Positions 42,027 through 50,940 of a DNA stretch of 64,000 bases are shown here, in pieces; the first letter of the stretch is position 1, and every line of letters starts with the position of its first letter. Origin of the DNA: Nakamurella sp. PAMC28650 (GTDB taxonomy: Bacteria; Actinomycetota; Actinomycetes; Mycobacteriales; Nakamurellaceae); assembly GCF_014303395.1 (NCBI RefSeq), contig NZ_CP060298.1, positions 1,302,001 to 1,366,000 of the forward strand, written 5' to 3'. The position numbers were made by a program, and so were the translations under genes. The notes under the pieces were generated by a model. The model saw nothing but the letters and a program-made list of their open reading frames with translations, was not told the DNA's origin and made no database searches.

Positions 42027-43580
42027 TCAGTGCTGGGCGGACATCCAGCGGGCGTGGGACGTCAGGGCCGCACCGACTGCGGCCGAGTTCTGATCGACGC
42101 CGGGGGCGTACATCGCGTATCCGTCGCCGTGCGGCTCCGGGTCACCGTTCGCCAGATGGGGCATCAGCGTCCAGTACAGGTCACCGGAGATGTCCGGGTC
42201 GCTCTGGACGGCGGAGATCAGGGCGTTCGTGGCGGAGGCGTTGGTCCATGAGAACTCGCCGACGACGTACGCCTTGCCGTGCGCAGCGGCGGTGGCCGCA
42301 TCCCGCTGCATCCAGGCGACGTCGACGGGATAGAAATGACCGCCGACGATGTCGACGTCCGGGGCGTCGATCGCCGCCTGCGAGACCGACATTCCGTCGG
42401 CGGCCGAACCGTCCGCGACCAGTTGCTGCGCGCCCAGGGTGTGCTTGATGAAGGCGGCGAGGTTCTGGGTCCAGGCCGGAGTGGCCGTCCAGAGTTCATT
42501 CCCCGTTTCCCAGGCCATGATGGTGGGGTCGTTCCGGTAGGTGACGCCGGTGAAGGTGTTCACGTGATTCAGCAGGTGAGCGACGTAAGTCTGGAACGCG
42601 CCGATGACCGACGGGTCGCTGTAGAAATGGCTCTCGGCATTTCGCTGCGCCGAGTTGTTGGCCGCCGTCGCGTTTGGATCAGAGCTGTTCGGGTAGCCGG
42701 CCCAGCCCGTGAAAACGGATTCGCCGCCGTGGTAGTAACGCCATTGATCGGTCAGCGGGATCATCAGCTTCAGGCCCAGCTGACCGGCTCGGTAGATCGC
42801 GTAGTCGGCCGAGGCCAGTGCGTCGTCGTCGAACACGCCGGGCCGGGGCTCGAAGCAGACGGAACAGCCCACCGAGATGCCGAGCGTGTGCGAGCGGATC
42901 ACGGTCGCGCCCATCGACACGGCGGACTGGAGGGCGTCGTCGATGCGGTCCTTGGTGGGGTAGGTCGGGTTGCCATACGCGTCCCGGATGTTGTCGTCCA
43001 GGCCCAGGTAGTACTCGTCCGCACCGGCGAACCGGAACACCGAACCGCCCAACACCAGCTTGGACCCCGACCTGGTGACGAAGCCGGCCGGGCTGGGCGC
43101 GCCCGGGCTGGACGTGGCCGGTCCGGAGGTCGGGGTGGTACCGGGGCTGGGGGCCGCCGTCGTGCCGACCGTGCTCACCGGGGGCGTGCTGCTCGCGGAT
43201 GCGGTGCTCGCCGCGGGCGCAGTGCTGGTGGGGGGCGCGGTGCTGGTGGGGGGCGCGGTGCCGGCCGCGGGGGCGGTGCCGGTGGGGGGTGCGGCAGAGG
43301 TGGTCGCGAGTTGTGAGCTGGTGGCCGGGATCAGGGTGATCCAGGGCAGCCCGTTCGTCGACGCGACACCGGCCGCAGCACTGGGGGAGGCCTGGAGCGA
43401 CAGCGCACCGACAACGGCAGCGGTCAGCAGCACCCCCAGCAGACCGGCCCGTGACCGCACGGTGCTCGTGCCCGAACGACGGGCGCCGGCCTTCGAGTGA
43501 ACAGAGAGTGACGATGAGCGAGTGCTCCGACCGTGACCGAACATGTGTTGACCAATCGCCTCGCCGCGGAGGACCGACAA
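42027..43580 (-). CDS. Secreted GH5-family glycoside hydrolase
   Basis: Up to 517 residues (an alternative Met is 12 residues in, near 43544). A basic N-terminus and hydrophobic LLGVLLTAAVVGAL form a signal or anchor; then a ~90-residue Thr/Pro/Ala linker (TAPPTSTAPPTSTAP repeats) and a GH5 domain from about 165. Catalytic E362 lies in WETGNELW and E442 in VVGEFSW, as in endo-beta-1,4-mannanases. The segment DDNIRDAYGNPTYPTK and the CxxC in ISVGCSVCFEP are shared with the paralogue at 47.5 kb. Probably acts on extracellular glycan. It faces away from the GT2/GT4 module across a 540-bp gap. Confidence 0.87.
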   Translation of the reverse strand: MSVLRGEAIGQHMFGHGRSTRSSSLSVHSKAGARRSGTSTVRSRAGLLGVLLTAAVVGALSLQASPSAAAGVASTNGLPWITLIPATSSQLATTSAAPPTGTAPAAGTAPPTSTAPPTSTAPAASTASASSTPPVSTVGTTAAPSPGTTPTSGPATSSPGAPSPAGFVTRSGSKLVLGGSVFRFAGADEYYLGLDDNIRDAYGNPTYPTKDRIDDALQSAVSMGATVIRSHTLGISVGCSVCFEPRPGVFDDDALASADYAIYRAGQLGLKLMIPLTDQWRYYHGGESVFTGWAGYPNSSDPNATAANNSAQRNAESHFYSDPSVIGAFQTYVAHLLNHVNTFTGVTYRNDPTIMAWETGNELWTATPAWTQNLAAFIKHTLGAQQLVADGSAADGMSVSQAAIDAPDVDIVGGHFYPVDVAWMQRDAATAAAHGKAYVVGEFSWTNASATNALISAVQSDPDISGDLYWTLMPHLANGDPEPHGDGYAMYAPGVDQNSAAVGAALTSHARWMSAQH

Positions 43581-44122
43581 ATCCCGTCATGCGCGACAGG
43601 GCGGTCCCGTTCAGGAGAAGGTCGACAACGGGGGCGAGCCTCTTCACTGATGCTGAGCGTAATCGGATGACTACGAAGAGTCAACAGTGTGAGCGTGAGC
43701 ATTCGACCAATGCGCCAAGATGCTGCGAGGGTCGGCCAACACGTGCGAGGGCAGCGTGCGAAAGCGCTTCGCGCGTGCAATCATTCGCCACGGGTGAACC
43801 GTACAGAGCTCGGATGACGGCGACTATGTGGTGATAGCCAGCCGGTCACGCTCTGCATCGGAAGCCGGGATCACGAACGAGGAAACGTTCGCTCCTGATG
43901 ACCCTATTCGGGGACGCCCCTCGTTCGGATGGGTCAAATGTTACCCAAAGTGCCATGAATAACATTTCAGACATCTGGGGGGCGCCAATCGGGTGATTCC
44001 TCTATCGTTGACCCTGTTCACGTGGTGGTGACATTGATCCGTCAGGCTCAAGCGGTCGCCATTCGCTTGACGGGGAGTCAGAGGCGAGACCGACCAGCAC
44101 GCAACAGCTCCAGGAGTCCCGG
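43581..44122. other. Divergent regulatory region between GH5 and the GT2 operon
   Basis: No gene seen. The gap is AT-richer than its surroundings and holds an 8-bp inverted repeat AAATGTTA (43936-43943) / TAACATTT (43960-43967), a plausible operator about 160 bp from the GT2 start. Promoters for both directions must lie here; no clear -35/-10 pair was assigned. Confidence 0.5.
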
Positions 44123-44941
44123 ATGCGCGCCGTACACCCCCGACCCTTAGGTCAACCCAAGATCAGCATCATCGTCCCGGCCCGCAACGAGGCCCGGAAC
44201 CTCGAGGTCGTCCTGCCGACGCTACCTCTCGACGCCGAGATCATCGTCGTGGACGGTCATTCCGTCGACGACACCGAGAAGGTCGTCGCGACGATCCGCC
44301 CCGACGCCAAGTTCGTCCAGCAGACCCGCCGCGGCAAGGGCAATGCCCTCTCGGTCGGCTTCGCCGAAGCCACCGGCGACATCATCGTCATGTTCGACGC
44401 AGACGGATCCGCCGATCCGAAGGAGATCGATCGCTTCGTGGCCGCACTGGTCGCCGGCGCCGACTTCGCCAAGGGCAGCCGTGTGCTGGCCGGCGGCGGT
44501 AGCAGCGACATCACCGTGCTGCGCGACCTCGGCAACAAGATGCTCACCCTGATCACCAACCTCGGGTTCCGCACCCGTTACACCGATCTGTGCTACGGCT
44601 ACAACGCCTTCTGGGTGGACGTGCTGCCGCACCTCGACCTCCCGCACCCGCAGCCGGTCTCCGCCGACATGCTCTGGGGCGACGGTTTCGAGATCGAGAC
44701 CCTGATCAACTGCCGCGTCGCCGCCGCCAAGCTGGACGTCGCCGAGGTACCCAGCGTCGAACTGCTCCGCCTGTTCGGTGCCAGCAACCTGCACGCCGTC
44801 CGCGACGGACTCCGTGTGCTCAAGACCATCGGGACCGAGTGGCGCCGTGCCCGCGTCAACGCGAAGTCGGCCGCTGCCGTCAGGACCGTCACGTCGTCCG
44901 TCCTGGTCAACGATCAGCATCTCAAGGAAGCCTCGGCGTGA
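44123..44941 (+). CDS. GT2 glycosyltransferase (polyprenyl-phosphate sugar transferase-like)
   Basis: The 272-residue soluble GT-A protein starts with ISIIVPARNEARNLEVVLPTL and has the nucleotide-sugar Asp in EIIVVDGHSVDDTEK and the metal-binding DxD as MFDADGSAD (near 92-100). It lacks C-terminal membrane helices. This short form resembles dolichol/polyprenyl-phosphate mannose or glucose synthases and rhamnosyl/glucosyl GT2 enzymes of polysaccharide clusters. Conserved GNKMLTLITNLGFRTRYTDL follows the catalytic part as in DPM-like proteins. It is first in a three-gene operon and overlaps the GT4 gene by 4 bases (GTGA). Confidence 0.88.
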   Translation: MRAVHPRPLGQPKISIIVPARNEARNLEVVLPTLPLDAEIIVVDGHSVDDTEKVVATIRPDAKFVQQTRRGKGNALSVGFAEATGDIIVMFDADGSADPKEIDRFVAALVAGADFAKGSRVLAGGGSSDITVLRDLGNKMLTLITNLGFRTRYTDLCYGYNAFWVDVLPHLDLPHPQPVSADMLWGDGFEIETLINCRVAAAKLDVAEVPSVELLRLFGASNLHAVRDGLRVLKTIGTEWRRARVNAKSAAAVRTVTSSVLVNDQHLKEASA

Positions 44942-46212
44942 CCGACAAATCCTGGCGACGACCGAAACTCCGGATCGTCGACGCCCCCACGGGCGCCCCG
45001 AGAGTGATGGTGGTCGGCGCAGGATGGCGATTCACGTCCGGCATCAGCTACTACACCTGCCGCCTGACGAACGCCCTGGCCGAGGTCGCCCCGACCAGTG
45101 CCCTGCTGATGCGTCAGTTGGTGCCGACCTTTCTGTACCCGGGACGCAATCGGGTGGGGGAGCAGGTCAACGACCTCTCCTACGGTCCGTCCGTCCAGGT
45201 TTTCGACGGGGTGGACTGGTTCTGGGGAACCAGCATGGGCAAGGCCCGCAAGTTCATGCAGGAGACCCGGCCCCAGGTCCTGGTGCTCCAGTGGTGGACC
45301 GGTGCGGTGCTGCACTCCTACCTGCAGCTGGTCCGTCTCGCCCGCAAGTCGGGCTGCAAGGTCATCATCGAATGGCACGAGGTGCAGGACACCGGTGAGG
45401 CCCGTATCCCCGGCGTGGCCCGGTACGTCACCAAAGCGATGAAGATGCTGCTGCGCAGGGTGGACGGGCACGTCGTGCACTCCCAGTACGACCTGGACCT
45501 GTTGCGGCGCACCTACTTCCTGCCGGATGAGCTCGTCACCATTGCCCCTCACGGACCCTACGACCACCACAAGCAGGAAGTGGTCAGCAGTGGCCCGGCG
45601 AGCGATCCGACGCTCACCGTCCCGGTCGAACCCGAAGACTTCGTCTTCCTCTACTTCGGTGTCATCCGCCCGTACAAGGGCGTCGAAGATCTCGTCGCCG
45701 CGTTCGATCTGCTGCCGGCGACGGTGCGCGACCACAGCCGTCTCGTGCTGGTCGGCGAGACCTGGGAGGGCTGGACCGCTCCGCTGGAAGCGGTGGCCGC
45801 CAGCCCGAACCGCGATCGCATCTCGGTCGTCAACCGGTACGTCACCGACGCCGAGGTGGCCGGCCACTTCGCCGCTGCCGACGCGGTCGTGCTGCCGTAC
45901 CGTCGCTCCTCGTCCTCCGGCCCGCTGCACATCGCGATGAGCTCCGGGCTCCCGGTCGTCGTCACGAAGGTCGGCGGACTGGTCGAGGCCGCCGGTGGCT
46001 ACGAGGGAACCCACTTCGTGCCGGCCGCCGACCCGGCCGCACTGGCTGACGCATTGGCCGAGGTGTCCGCCTCGCGTGGTCGCCGGTACTCCGATCCGCA
46101 CAGCTGGGACCGCACCGTTGACGCCTACGGGGAACTGCTGCGCCGCATCGGAGCGGCCACCTGGGCACCTGCGATGCAGGACCATGCCCCGCAGGCCGCA
46201 CGCGGCGCCTGA
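44938..46212 (+). CDS. GT4 glycosyltransferase
   Basis: This 424-residue GT-B protein has an N-terminal acceptor half (VMVVGAGWRFTSGISYYTCR, VLVLQWWTGAVLHSYLQL) and a GT4 donor half: FLYFGVIRPYKGVEDLVAAF, VNRYVTDAEVAGHFAAADAV and LPYRRSSSSGPLHIAMSSG, where the EX7E motif is replaced by a Ser-rich stretch seen in some GT4 subfamilies. It should add a sugar on the cytoplasmic side. GTG start inside the stop of GT2. The PMM-like gene follows after 163 bp. Confidence 0.87.
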   Translation: MTDKSWRRPKLRIVDAPTGAPRVMVVGAGWRFTSGISYYTCRLTNALAEVAPTSALLMRQLVPTFLYPGRNRVGEQVNDLSYGPSVQVFDGVDWFWGTSMGKARKFMQETRPQVLVLQWWTGAVLHSYLQLVRLARKSGCKVIIEWHEVQDTGEARIPGVARYVTKAMKMLLRRVDGHVVHSQYDLDLLRRTYFLPDELVTIAPHGPYDHHKQEVVSSGPASDPTLTVPVEPEDFVFLYFGVIRPYKGVEDLVAAFDLLPATVRDHSRLVLVGETWEGWTAPLEAVAASPNRDRISVVNRYVTDAEVAGHFAAADAVVLPYRRSSSSGPLHIAMSSGLPVVVTKVGGLVEAAGGYEGTHFVPAADPAALADALAEVSASRGRRYSDPHSWDRTVDAYGELLRRIGAATWAPAMQDHAPQAARGA

Positions 46213-46375
46213 ATCTCACCGATACTGGAGCGGGGCGGCTCCGCTGGCACGGTGGCCGCCCTTGCTCGGCACCCATCTGCCCGCGCACGTAGTAGCAGTG
46301 ATGACCGTGCTCTACCCGAACACCGCGCTTCGCGATCACCGCGCCGGCGGACGCTCTCTGGAACAAGGGGACTAC

Positions 46376-47167
46376 ATGAAGAACATCGGTCTGGTCGCCT
46401 TCGACCTGGACGACACGCTCGCGCCCTCGAAGTCGCGGGTCGATCCTGAGATGGCCCGCCTGCTGGACGAGCTGGTCGGGCTGGTGCCGGTGTGCATCAT
46501 CTCCGGGGGACGTTTCGAGCAGTTCACCATGCAGGTGCTGTCCTCGTTGGAACCCGGTGACAGCCTGTCCCGCCTGCACCTGATGCCGACATGCGGCACC
46601 CAGTACTACGAGTGGCTCGGCCAGGAATGGCACCAGGTGTACTCCGAGGAGCTGACGGAGGCACAGAAGTCTGCGGTCATCACCGCGTTGACCGAAGGCG
46701 CCAAGGAACTCGGCCTCTGGGAGGACCAGACCTGGGGCCCGATCATCGAGGACCGCGGCAGCCAGATCACCTTCTCCGCCCTCGGCCAGGAGGCCCCGGT
46801 CGAGGCCAAGAAGCAGTGGGACCCGAGCGGCTCGAAGAAGGAGCAGCTCCGGACCTACGTGGCCGCCCGCGTCCCCGAGTTGGAGGTCCGCGGTGGTGGC
46901 TCGACCTCGGTCGACGTGACCCGCAAGGGCGTCGACAAGTCCTACGGGATGAACAAGATCAAGATCAAGCTGGGTCTGCAGAACGACGACATCCTGTTCA
47001 TCGGCGACCGACTGGACGAGGGCGGCAACGACTACCCGGTCAAGGCGATGGGCATCGAGTGCATTGCGGTGCACGAATGGCAGGAAACCGCCGTCGTCGT
47101 CCGCGACCTGATCAGCTGGCTGCGCAAGAGTGCGGATCAGCAGTTGTCGGCCGGCGTCCGGGCCTGA
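46376..47167 (+). CDS. HAD-IIB protein resembling eukaryotic-type phosphomannomutase
   Basis: The 263-residue HAD protein has motif I FDLDDTLA (near 8-15), a Ser/Thr motif II in IISGGRFEQF and a C-terminal motif GDRLDEGGNDYPVKAMG, which closely parallels GDxxxxGGND of human PMM1/2. The segment GGSTSVDVTRKGVDKSYG also matches the PMM substrate-binding region (GG-x-x-S-x-DV...G-x-DK-x-Y). PMM converts mannose 6-phosphate to mannose 1-phosphate, the precursor of GDP-mannose. A sugar-phosphate phosphatase role is possible, because the second Asp of motif I and cap details vary. Start at 46376 follows RBS AAGGGG. It fits a glycan built from mannose. Confidence 0.8.
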   Translation: MKNIGLVAFDLDDTLAPSKSRVDPEMARLLDELVGLVPVCIISGGRFEQFTMQVLSSLEPGDSLSRLHLMPTCGTQYYEWLGQEWHQVYSEELTEAQKSAVITALTEGAKELGLWEDQTWGPIIEDRGSQITFSALGQEAPVEAKKQWDPSGSKKEQLRTYVAARVPELEVRGGGSTSVDVTRKGVDKSYGMNKIKIKLGLQNDDILFIGDRLDEGGNDYPVKAMGIECIAVHEWQETAVVVRDLISWLRKSADQQLSAGVRA

Positions 47168-47292
47168 CCACGGTCAGGTGTCCGGCGTGTTGAAGGACGG
47201 CAAAATGCTGGTAAATTTTCCGGACGTCCTGCCCTGTCCGCGTCCGATCTGTCCAGTCTTGCGGTGGGGTCCTCGGTAGAGAGGTCGATGGC

Positions 47293-47475
47293 ATGCAGCT
47301 CCTGCGCCCCACGCCGGAAGAGGCGTGCTGCTGTCGCCATCCGGCCGCCGCGCACGAGCACTACCGTCAGGGATCGGACTGCTCGCTCTGCCCGGCCGGC
47401 GACTGCCTCCGCTTCCGATCGGCCGTGCCGCTGGGCCAACGTGTCTCGACGAGGCTCAAGTTCCGCGGGCGTTGA
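47293..47475 (+). CDS. Small Cys/His-rich protein (probable zinc binding)
   Basis: A 60-residue protein that looks real despite its size. It contains CCCRHPAAAHEHYRQGSDCS followed by LCPAGDCLRFR; a CxH...HEHYR-G-x-DC-x-x-C pattern recurs in small actinobacterial proteins of unknown function, and the Cys/His spacing fits one zinc site. A GAGAGG ribosome-binding site is 9 bases before ATG. It lies in the 320-bp gap between the PMM-like gene and the GH5 gene, and its 3' end is 15 bp from the convergent GH5 stop. Confidence 0.6.
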   Translation: MQLLRPTPEEACCCRHPAAAHEHYRQGSDCSLCPAGDCLRFRSAVPLGQRVSTRLKFRGR

Positions 47476-47490
47476 ACTGCTGGTCGCTGA

Positions 47491-49695
47491 TCAGCCGCGT
47501 TTCATCGCCTGTGCGTGAGCACTGAGGATGTCCAGGAACAGTTTCATCGGTCCGTTGGTGGCGGGGCTGTAGAGGGCATACCCGTCTGCGTGCGGCTCGG
47601 GGGTGCCGTCCTCCTGGTACGGCAGGATCGACCAGACCAGGTCGCCGGACACGTGCGGGGTTGCGTGGGCTGCCGCCATCAGCAGGGTCGACGCGCCCAG
47701 GTCGGTCCAGGCGTACTCGCCGACGAAGTACACCTTCTGGTGGGCGGCGGCGACGGCGGCGTCGACGGCCATCCAGGCGACGTCGACCGGGTAGAAGTGG
47801 CCGCTGACCATGTCGACGTCCGGGGCGTCGATCGCCGCGTTGATCACGCGCATCCGGTCGGCGCCGCTGCCGTCCGCGACCAGCTGCAGTGCCCCGAGGG
47901 TGTTCTTGATGAACGACGCGATCTGCTCGGTCCAGGTCGGGTTCGCGGTCCAGAGCTCGTTGCCGGTCTCCCAGGCCATCACCGTCGGATCGTTCTTCCA
48001 GGCCAGTCCCGTGTAGGGGTTGACGTGGTCCAGCAGGTGGGCGATGTGGGCCTCGAAGTCGCCGACCACCTTCGGGTCGGAGTAGAAGTTCATCTCCGCA
48101 TCGCGTTCGGTGTCGCTGGTCGCCGCCGTCACCGAGGTGTCCGGATCGTTCGGGTAACCGCGCCACGCGGTGAAGGTGCTGATGCCGCCGTGGTAGTACC
48201 GCCACTGATCGGTCAGCGGGATGATCAACTTCAGGCCCAGCTGACCGGCCCGGTACATGGCGTAGTCGGCGGAGGCGAGGGCCGTGTCGTCGTACACGCT
48301 GAGGCTGGGCTCCACACACGCGGCGCAGCCGACCGAGATGCCCATGCTGTGCGAGCGGATGACGGTGAGACCGGCTGCGGCGGCGGCATTCAGGCCGCTG
48401 TCGATACGGGACTGCGTCGGGTGGGTGGGCTGGCCGGCGGCGTCCTTGATGTTGTCGTCGAGGCCGAGCCAGTACTCGTTGGCGCCCGCGAAGCGGAACG
48501 TCGACCCGTCGAGCTGGAGCCGACTACCGCTCCGCGTCACGAACCCCACGCTGCCGGCCGCGGGTGTGGTGGGTGCGGTGGGTGCGGTGGGTGTGGTCTG
48601 CGCCGGTGTGGTCTGCGCGGGCGTGGTCTGCGCCGGTGTGGTCTGCGCGGGCGTGCTGGGCAGGATCGTCACCGTCGTCAACGAGGGGGTGGTCGTGGCC
48701 GTGGACGATGACGACGTGTCCGCCGTGCCGTCGACCTGCGCGCCGTCGATGCTGATCACCGTCCCGCTCGAGGTGGCATCCGGCCGGCCCGTGACGGTCG
48801 CCCGGATGGTGTGGCTGCCCGCGGCGAGGCCGTGCACGGAGAACAGCGGTTGCTGGTCGAGCCGCTCCGCCGAATAGAGGTCGATCTGGGTCTCCGGGCC
48901 GCCGTCGACCGAGAAGGTGGCGATGCCGTACCAGGAGGCCATGGCGCCGAGGACCGTCGCACCGGTTCCGTCGAACGTCAGGGTGGCGGTCGCACCGGAG
49001 CTGTCGCTGAAGTGGTCGTCGCCGGCGGACTTGGCCGGTCCCTGGCTGGTCTGCCACGGGCCCGAGTAGCCGAAGGCGGCATCGACGTCGTCGACCGCGG
49101 TGGACGAGGCGGGTGGGGGCGTCGTCGCCGCGGGCGCGGACTGGTCGGAGCCGATCTGGAACCGGTCGACGGCGATGACGTGGCCGCGGGCGCCGGTCCC
49201 CATCGCCGTGACGGTGATCGTATGGGGGCCATCGGAGAGATCGTTGCGCTGGAAGAGCTGCACGTCATCGGCTCGGCCTGCGGCGTAGACCGAGACGGCG
49301 ACCGCGGCGCCACCGTCCACCGACACGGACAGGTCGCCGTGCCACGGCGCCTGGGCACCGAACAGGCTGATGGAGTTTCCGGTGAACGACAGGGACGCCG
49401 AGGCGCCCTGGTGGTCGGTGTAGTGGTCGGACCCGCCGAACTTGGCCGCCCCGGGGCCGGTCTGCCATTCACCGGAGTAGATCACGGCCGGATCGGTGTC
49501 GTCGATGCTGGTCAGGGAGTTCTGTACGGAGGCCTGCGCGCGGACGGCGGTGGTCGACGGCGTGGCGCCGGCCGGCGGGACGACGATGGTGGCCGCCAGC
49601 AGTACCGCGCCGACCGAGAGGAACGCCATCAGTCGGCGCCGTTGCCCGAAGCCGTGGCGCGCAGTCGATCTGCGCGCCGTCCTGGGAAAACTCAT
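47491..49695 (-). CDS. Secreted modular GH5 hydrolase with two N-terminal beta-sandwich-like modules
   Basis: About 734 residues. A signal peptide (RRRLMAFLSVGAVLLAATIVV) precedes two homologous ~115-residue modules (about 65-175 and 195-315), each opening with DDxDP/A...YSGxWQT and containing a YTD/FSD..GA..LSF/LTF core and SVDGG, probably carbohydrate-binding or Ig-like. A Thr/Pro linker of TTPAQ repeats leads to a GH5 domain (about 384-734) with WETGNELW (acid/base Glu) and FVGEYAW (nucleophile Glu), the same subfamily as the 42-kb paralogue. It likely binds and cuts extracellular beta-glycan. Start chosen at the Met before the basic run; 49722 is an alternative. Confidence 0.85.
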   Translation of the reverse strand: MSFPRTARRSTARHGFGQRRRLMAFLSVGAVLLAATIVVPPAGATPSTTAVRAQASVQNSLTSIDDTDPAVIYSGEWQTGPGAAKFGGSDHYTDHQGASASLSFTGNSISLFGAQAPWHGDLSVSVDGGAAVAVSVYAAGRADDVQLFQRNDLSDGPHTITVTAMGTGARGHVIAVDRFQIGSDQSAPAATTPPPASSTAVDDVDAAFGYSGPWQTSQGPAKSAGDDHFSDSSGATATLTFDGTGATVLGAMASWYGIATFSVDGGPETQIDLYSAERLDQQPLFSVHGLAAGSHTIRATVTGRPDATSSGTVISIDGAQVDGTADTSSSSTATTTPSLTTVTILPSTPAQTTPAQTTPAQTTPAQTTPTAPTAPTTPAAGSVGFVTRSGSRLQLDGSTFRFAGANEYWLGLDDNIKDAAGQPTHPTQSRIDSGLNAAAAAGLTVIRSHSMGISVGCAACVEPSLSVYDDTALASADYAMYRAGQLGLKLIIPLTDQWRYYHGGISTFTAWRGYPNDPDTSVTAATSDTERDAEMNFYSDPKVVGDFEAHIAHLLDHVNPYTGLAWKNDPTVMAWETGNELWTANPTWTEQIASFIKNTLGALQLVADGSGADRMRVINAAIDAPDVDMVSGHFYPVDVAWMAVDAAVAAAHQKVYFVGEYAWTDLGASTLLMAAAHATPHVSGDLVWSILPYQEDGTPEPHADGYALYSPATNGPMKLFLDILSAHAQAMKRG

Positions 49696-50940
49696 CGCGA
49701 GGGGCCACTCTTCCGAAGGCATCTGGCCGTCCGGCGGCCTGATGGAAGCTCGACTGAGCAGGACATGTTTCTCGTCCTCGACTCTTGGTCCGCGCCGCGT
49801 CGCGCGTTCATAGCCTAGTGGTGCATCCTGAGGGCGGGTGTCGCCGGAACCGTCGACGGGTGGGCACGCACAACGAACCGACCACCCGCCCCGTCAGGAT
49901 GACCCGTCGACCACCATCTGGTCCATCAGCCTCGTGCCGCCGTGTGCGGTGCGACGTCTGTCATGCCGCGCACTGCTCTGATCGGCTGGTTCTGCGCACT
50001 GCCGGCAGACTTTCGCGAGCGGCCCCGCCTGACGGTCGGTCCTGAAGGTCGGTGAGTGGGCGCTGTGCAGTCTTATACGCCTGCACAGTGCACAGTCACG
50101 GCACGGTCCCGCACCGGTGGCGGCACGGTCCCGCACCGTGACGACACCGTCAGCGTGCGCGGCCGGGTAGATCCTCTGTCCCAGTCCAGGGGGCTGGCAA
50201 CCTTCGATTCGAGGACTTGTTCCACCTGTTACATGATCATCGTGGCATTCGAGTGAGTGCGTCATCACATCTGCATCTTTGGGGCTGTTACTTAGGACCG
50301 CGTACAAAAGATGTTCGCCCGACGCGTCGGGCCGGCGAATCGCGGAGTCGGCCGTCCGAACTGCGGAGATGTTGTCCGCGACCAGTTCTCCTTACGCCGT
50401 AGATCATTGCGGTGGTCGCTGACTGCTACGTTGAGTAACGCACAGCTACCGTAGTGACTACTCGAGCCGTTGGGGCGAAAGTGTCCGTACCAGATCAATT
50501 CGGGTAGGAATCATCGGCGTTCGGTGACGTGACGGGAATATGAACAAATACGTCACGCATTGCATCACTTACGCTCTGCCTGTCCGATCAATCGCAATGG
50601 GTGCCGGTCTCTCGCCGAGAGTGGCCGGTAACGAACAAATCTCGGCCTTGCAGCCAGAGCCGGCCCCGCTCGACCCCTACCCGTCCTGAATTCCGTCCAC
50701 CGGACCACTGTCGGACGGCCGGGGTCCGACTGAATCCTGTCCGCCTGAATCCTGTCCGCCTGAATCCTGTCCGACCCACACCGGCTCGAACGAAACCGGG
50801 CTGAACAACACCGGTGTCGCCGTTCGCCCTCACCTCACCTGTCGTGCTCGGGGCACGCCAGGAGATGTGTTGTGCGCCAGACTATTCCACCAAGCCTCAA
50901 ATCCGCACGCTCAACTTCTCGTCATCTCTGGAGCGCAATG
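49696..50940. other. Long intergenic region before the UDP-glucose dehydrogenase operon
   Basis: About 1.25 kb without a convincing gene (short open frames there have no RBS or family motif). Noted features: a duplicated CACGGCACGGTCCCGCACCG-like segment around 50090-50140, an AT-richer block 50200-50580 containing GTGACG...CGTCAC half-sites near 50520-50560, and a 15-bp tandem repeat at about 50715-50768. Its length and composition suggest a regulated promoter or long leader. Confidence 0.5.
50715..50768 (+). repeat. 15-bp tandem repeat TGAATCCTGTCCGCC, about 3 copies
   Basis: Nearly identical units (…CTGAATCCTGTCCGC…) in the leader region of the UDP-glucose dehydrogenase gene. Non-coding as far as can be seen. 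Confidence 0.8.

Noticed and set aside
49894-50307. 137-residue minus-strand open frame in the intergenic region
   Set aside because: No RBS, no recognisable domain, and unlike neighbouring genes in composition.
49696-50940. Riboswitch or c-di-AMP/c-di-GMP aptamer in the UGD leader
   Set aside because: No class-specific core could be recognised by eye; needs a covariance-model scan.
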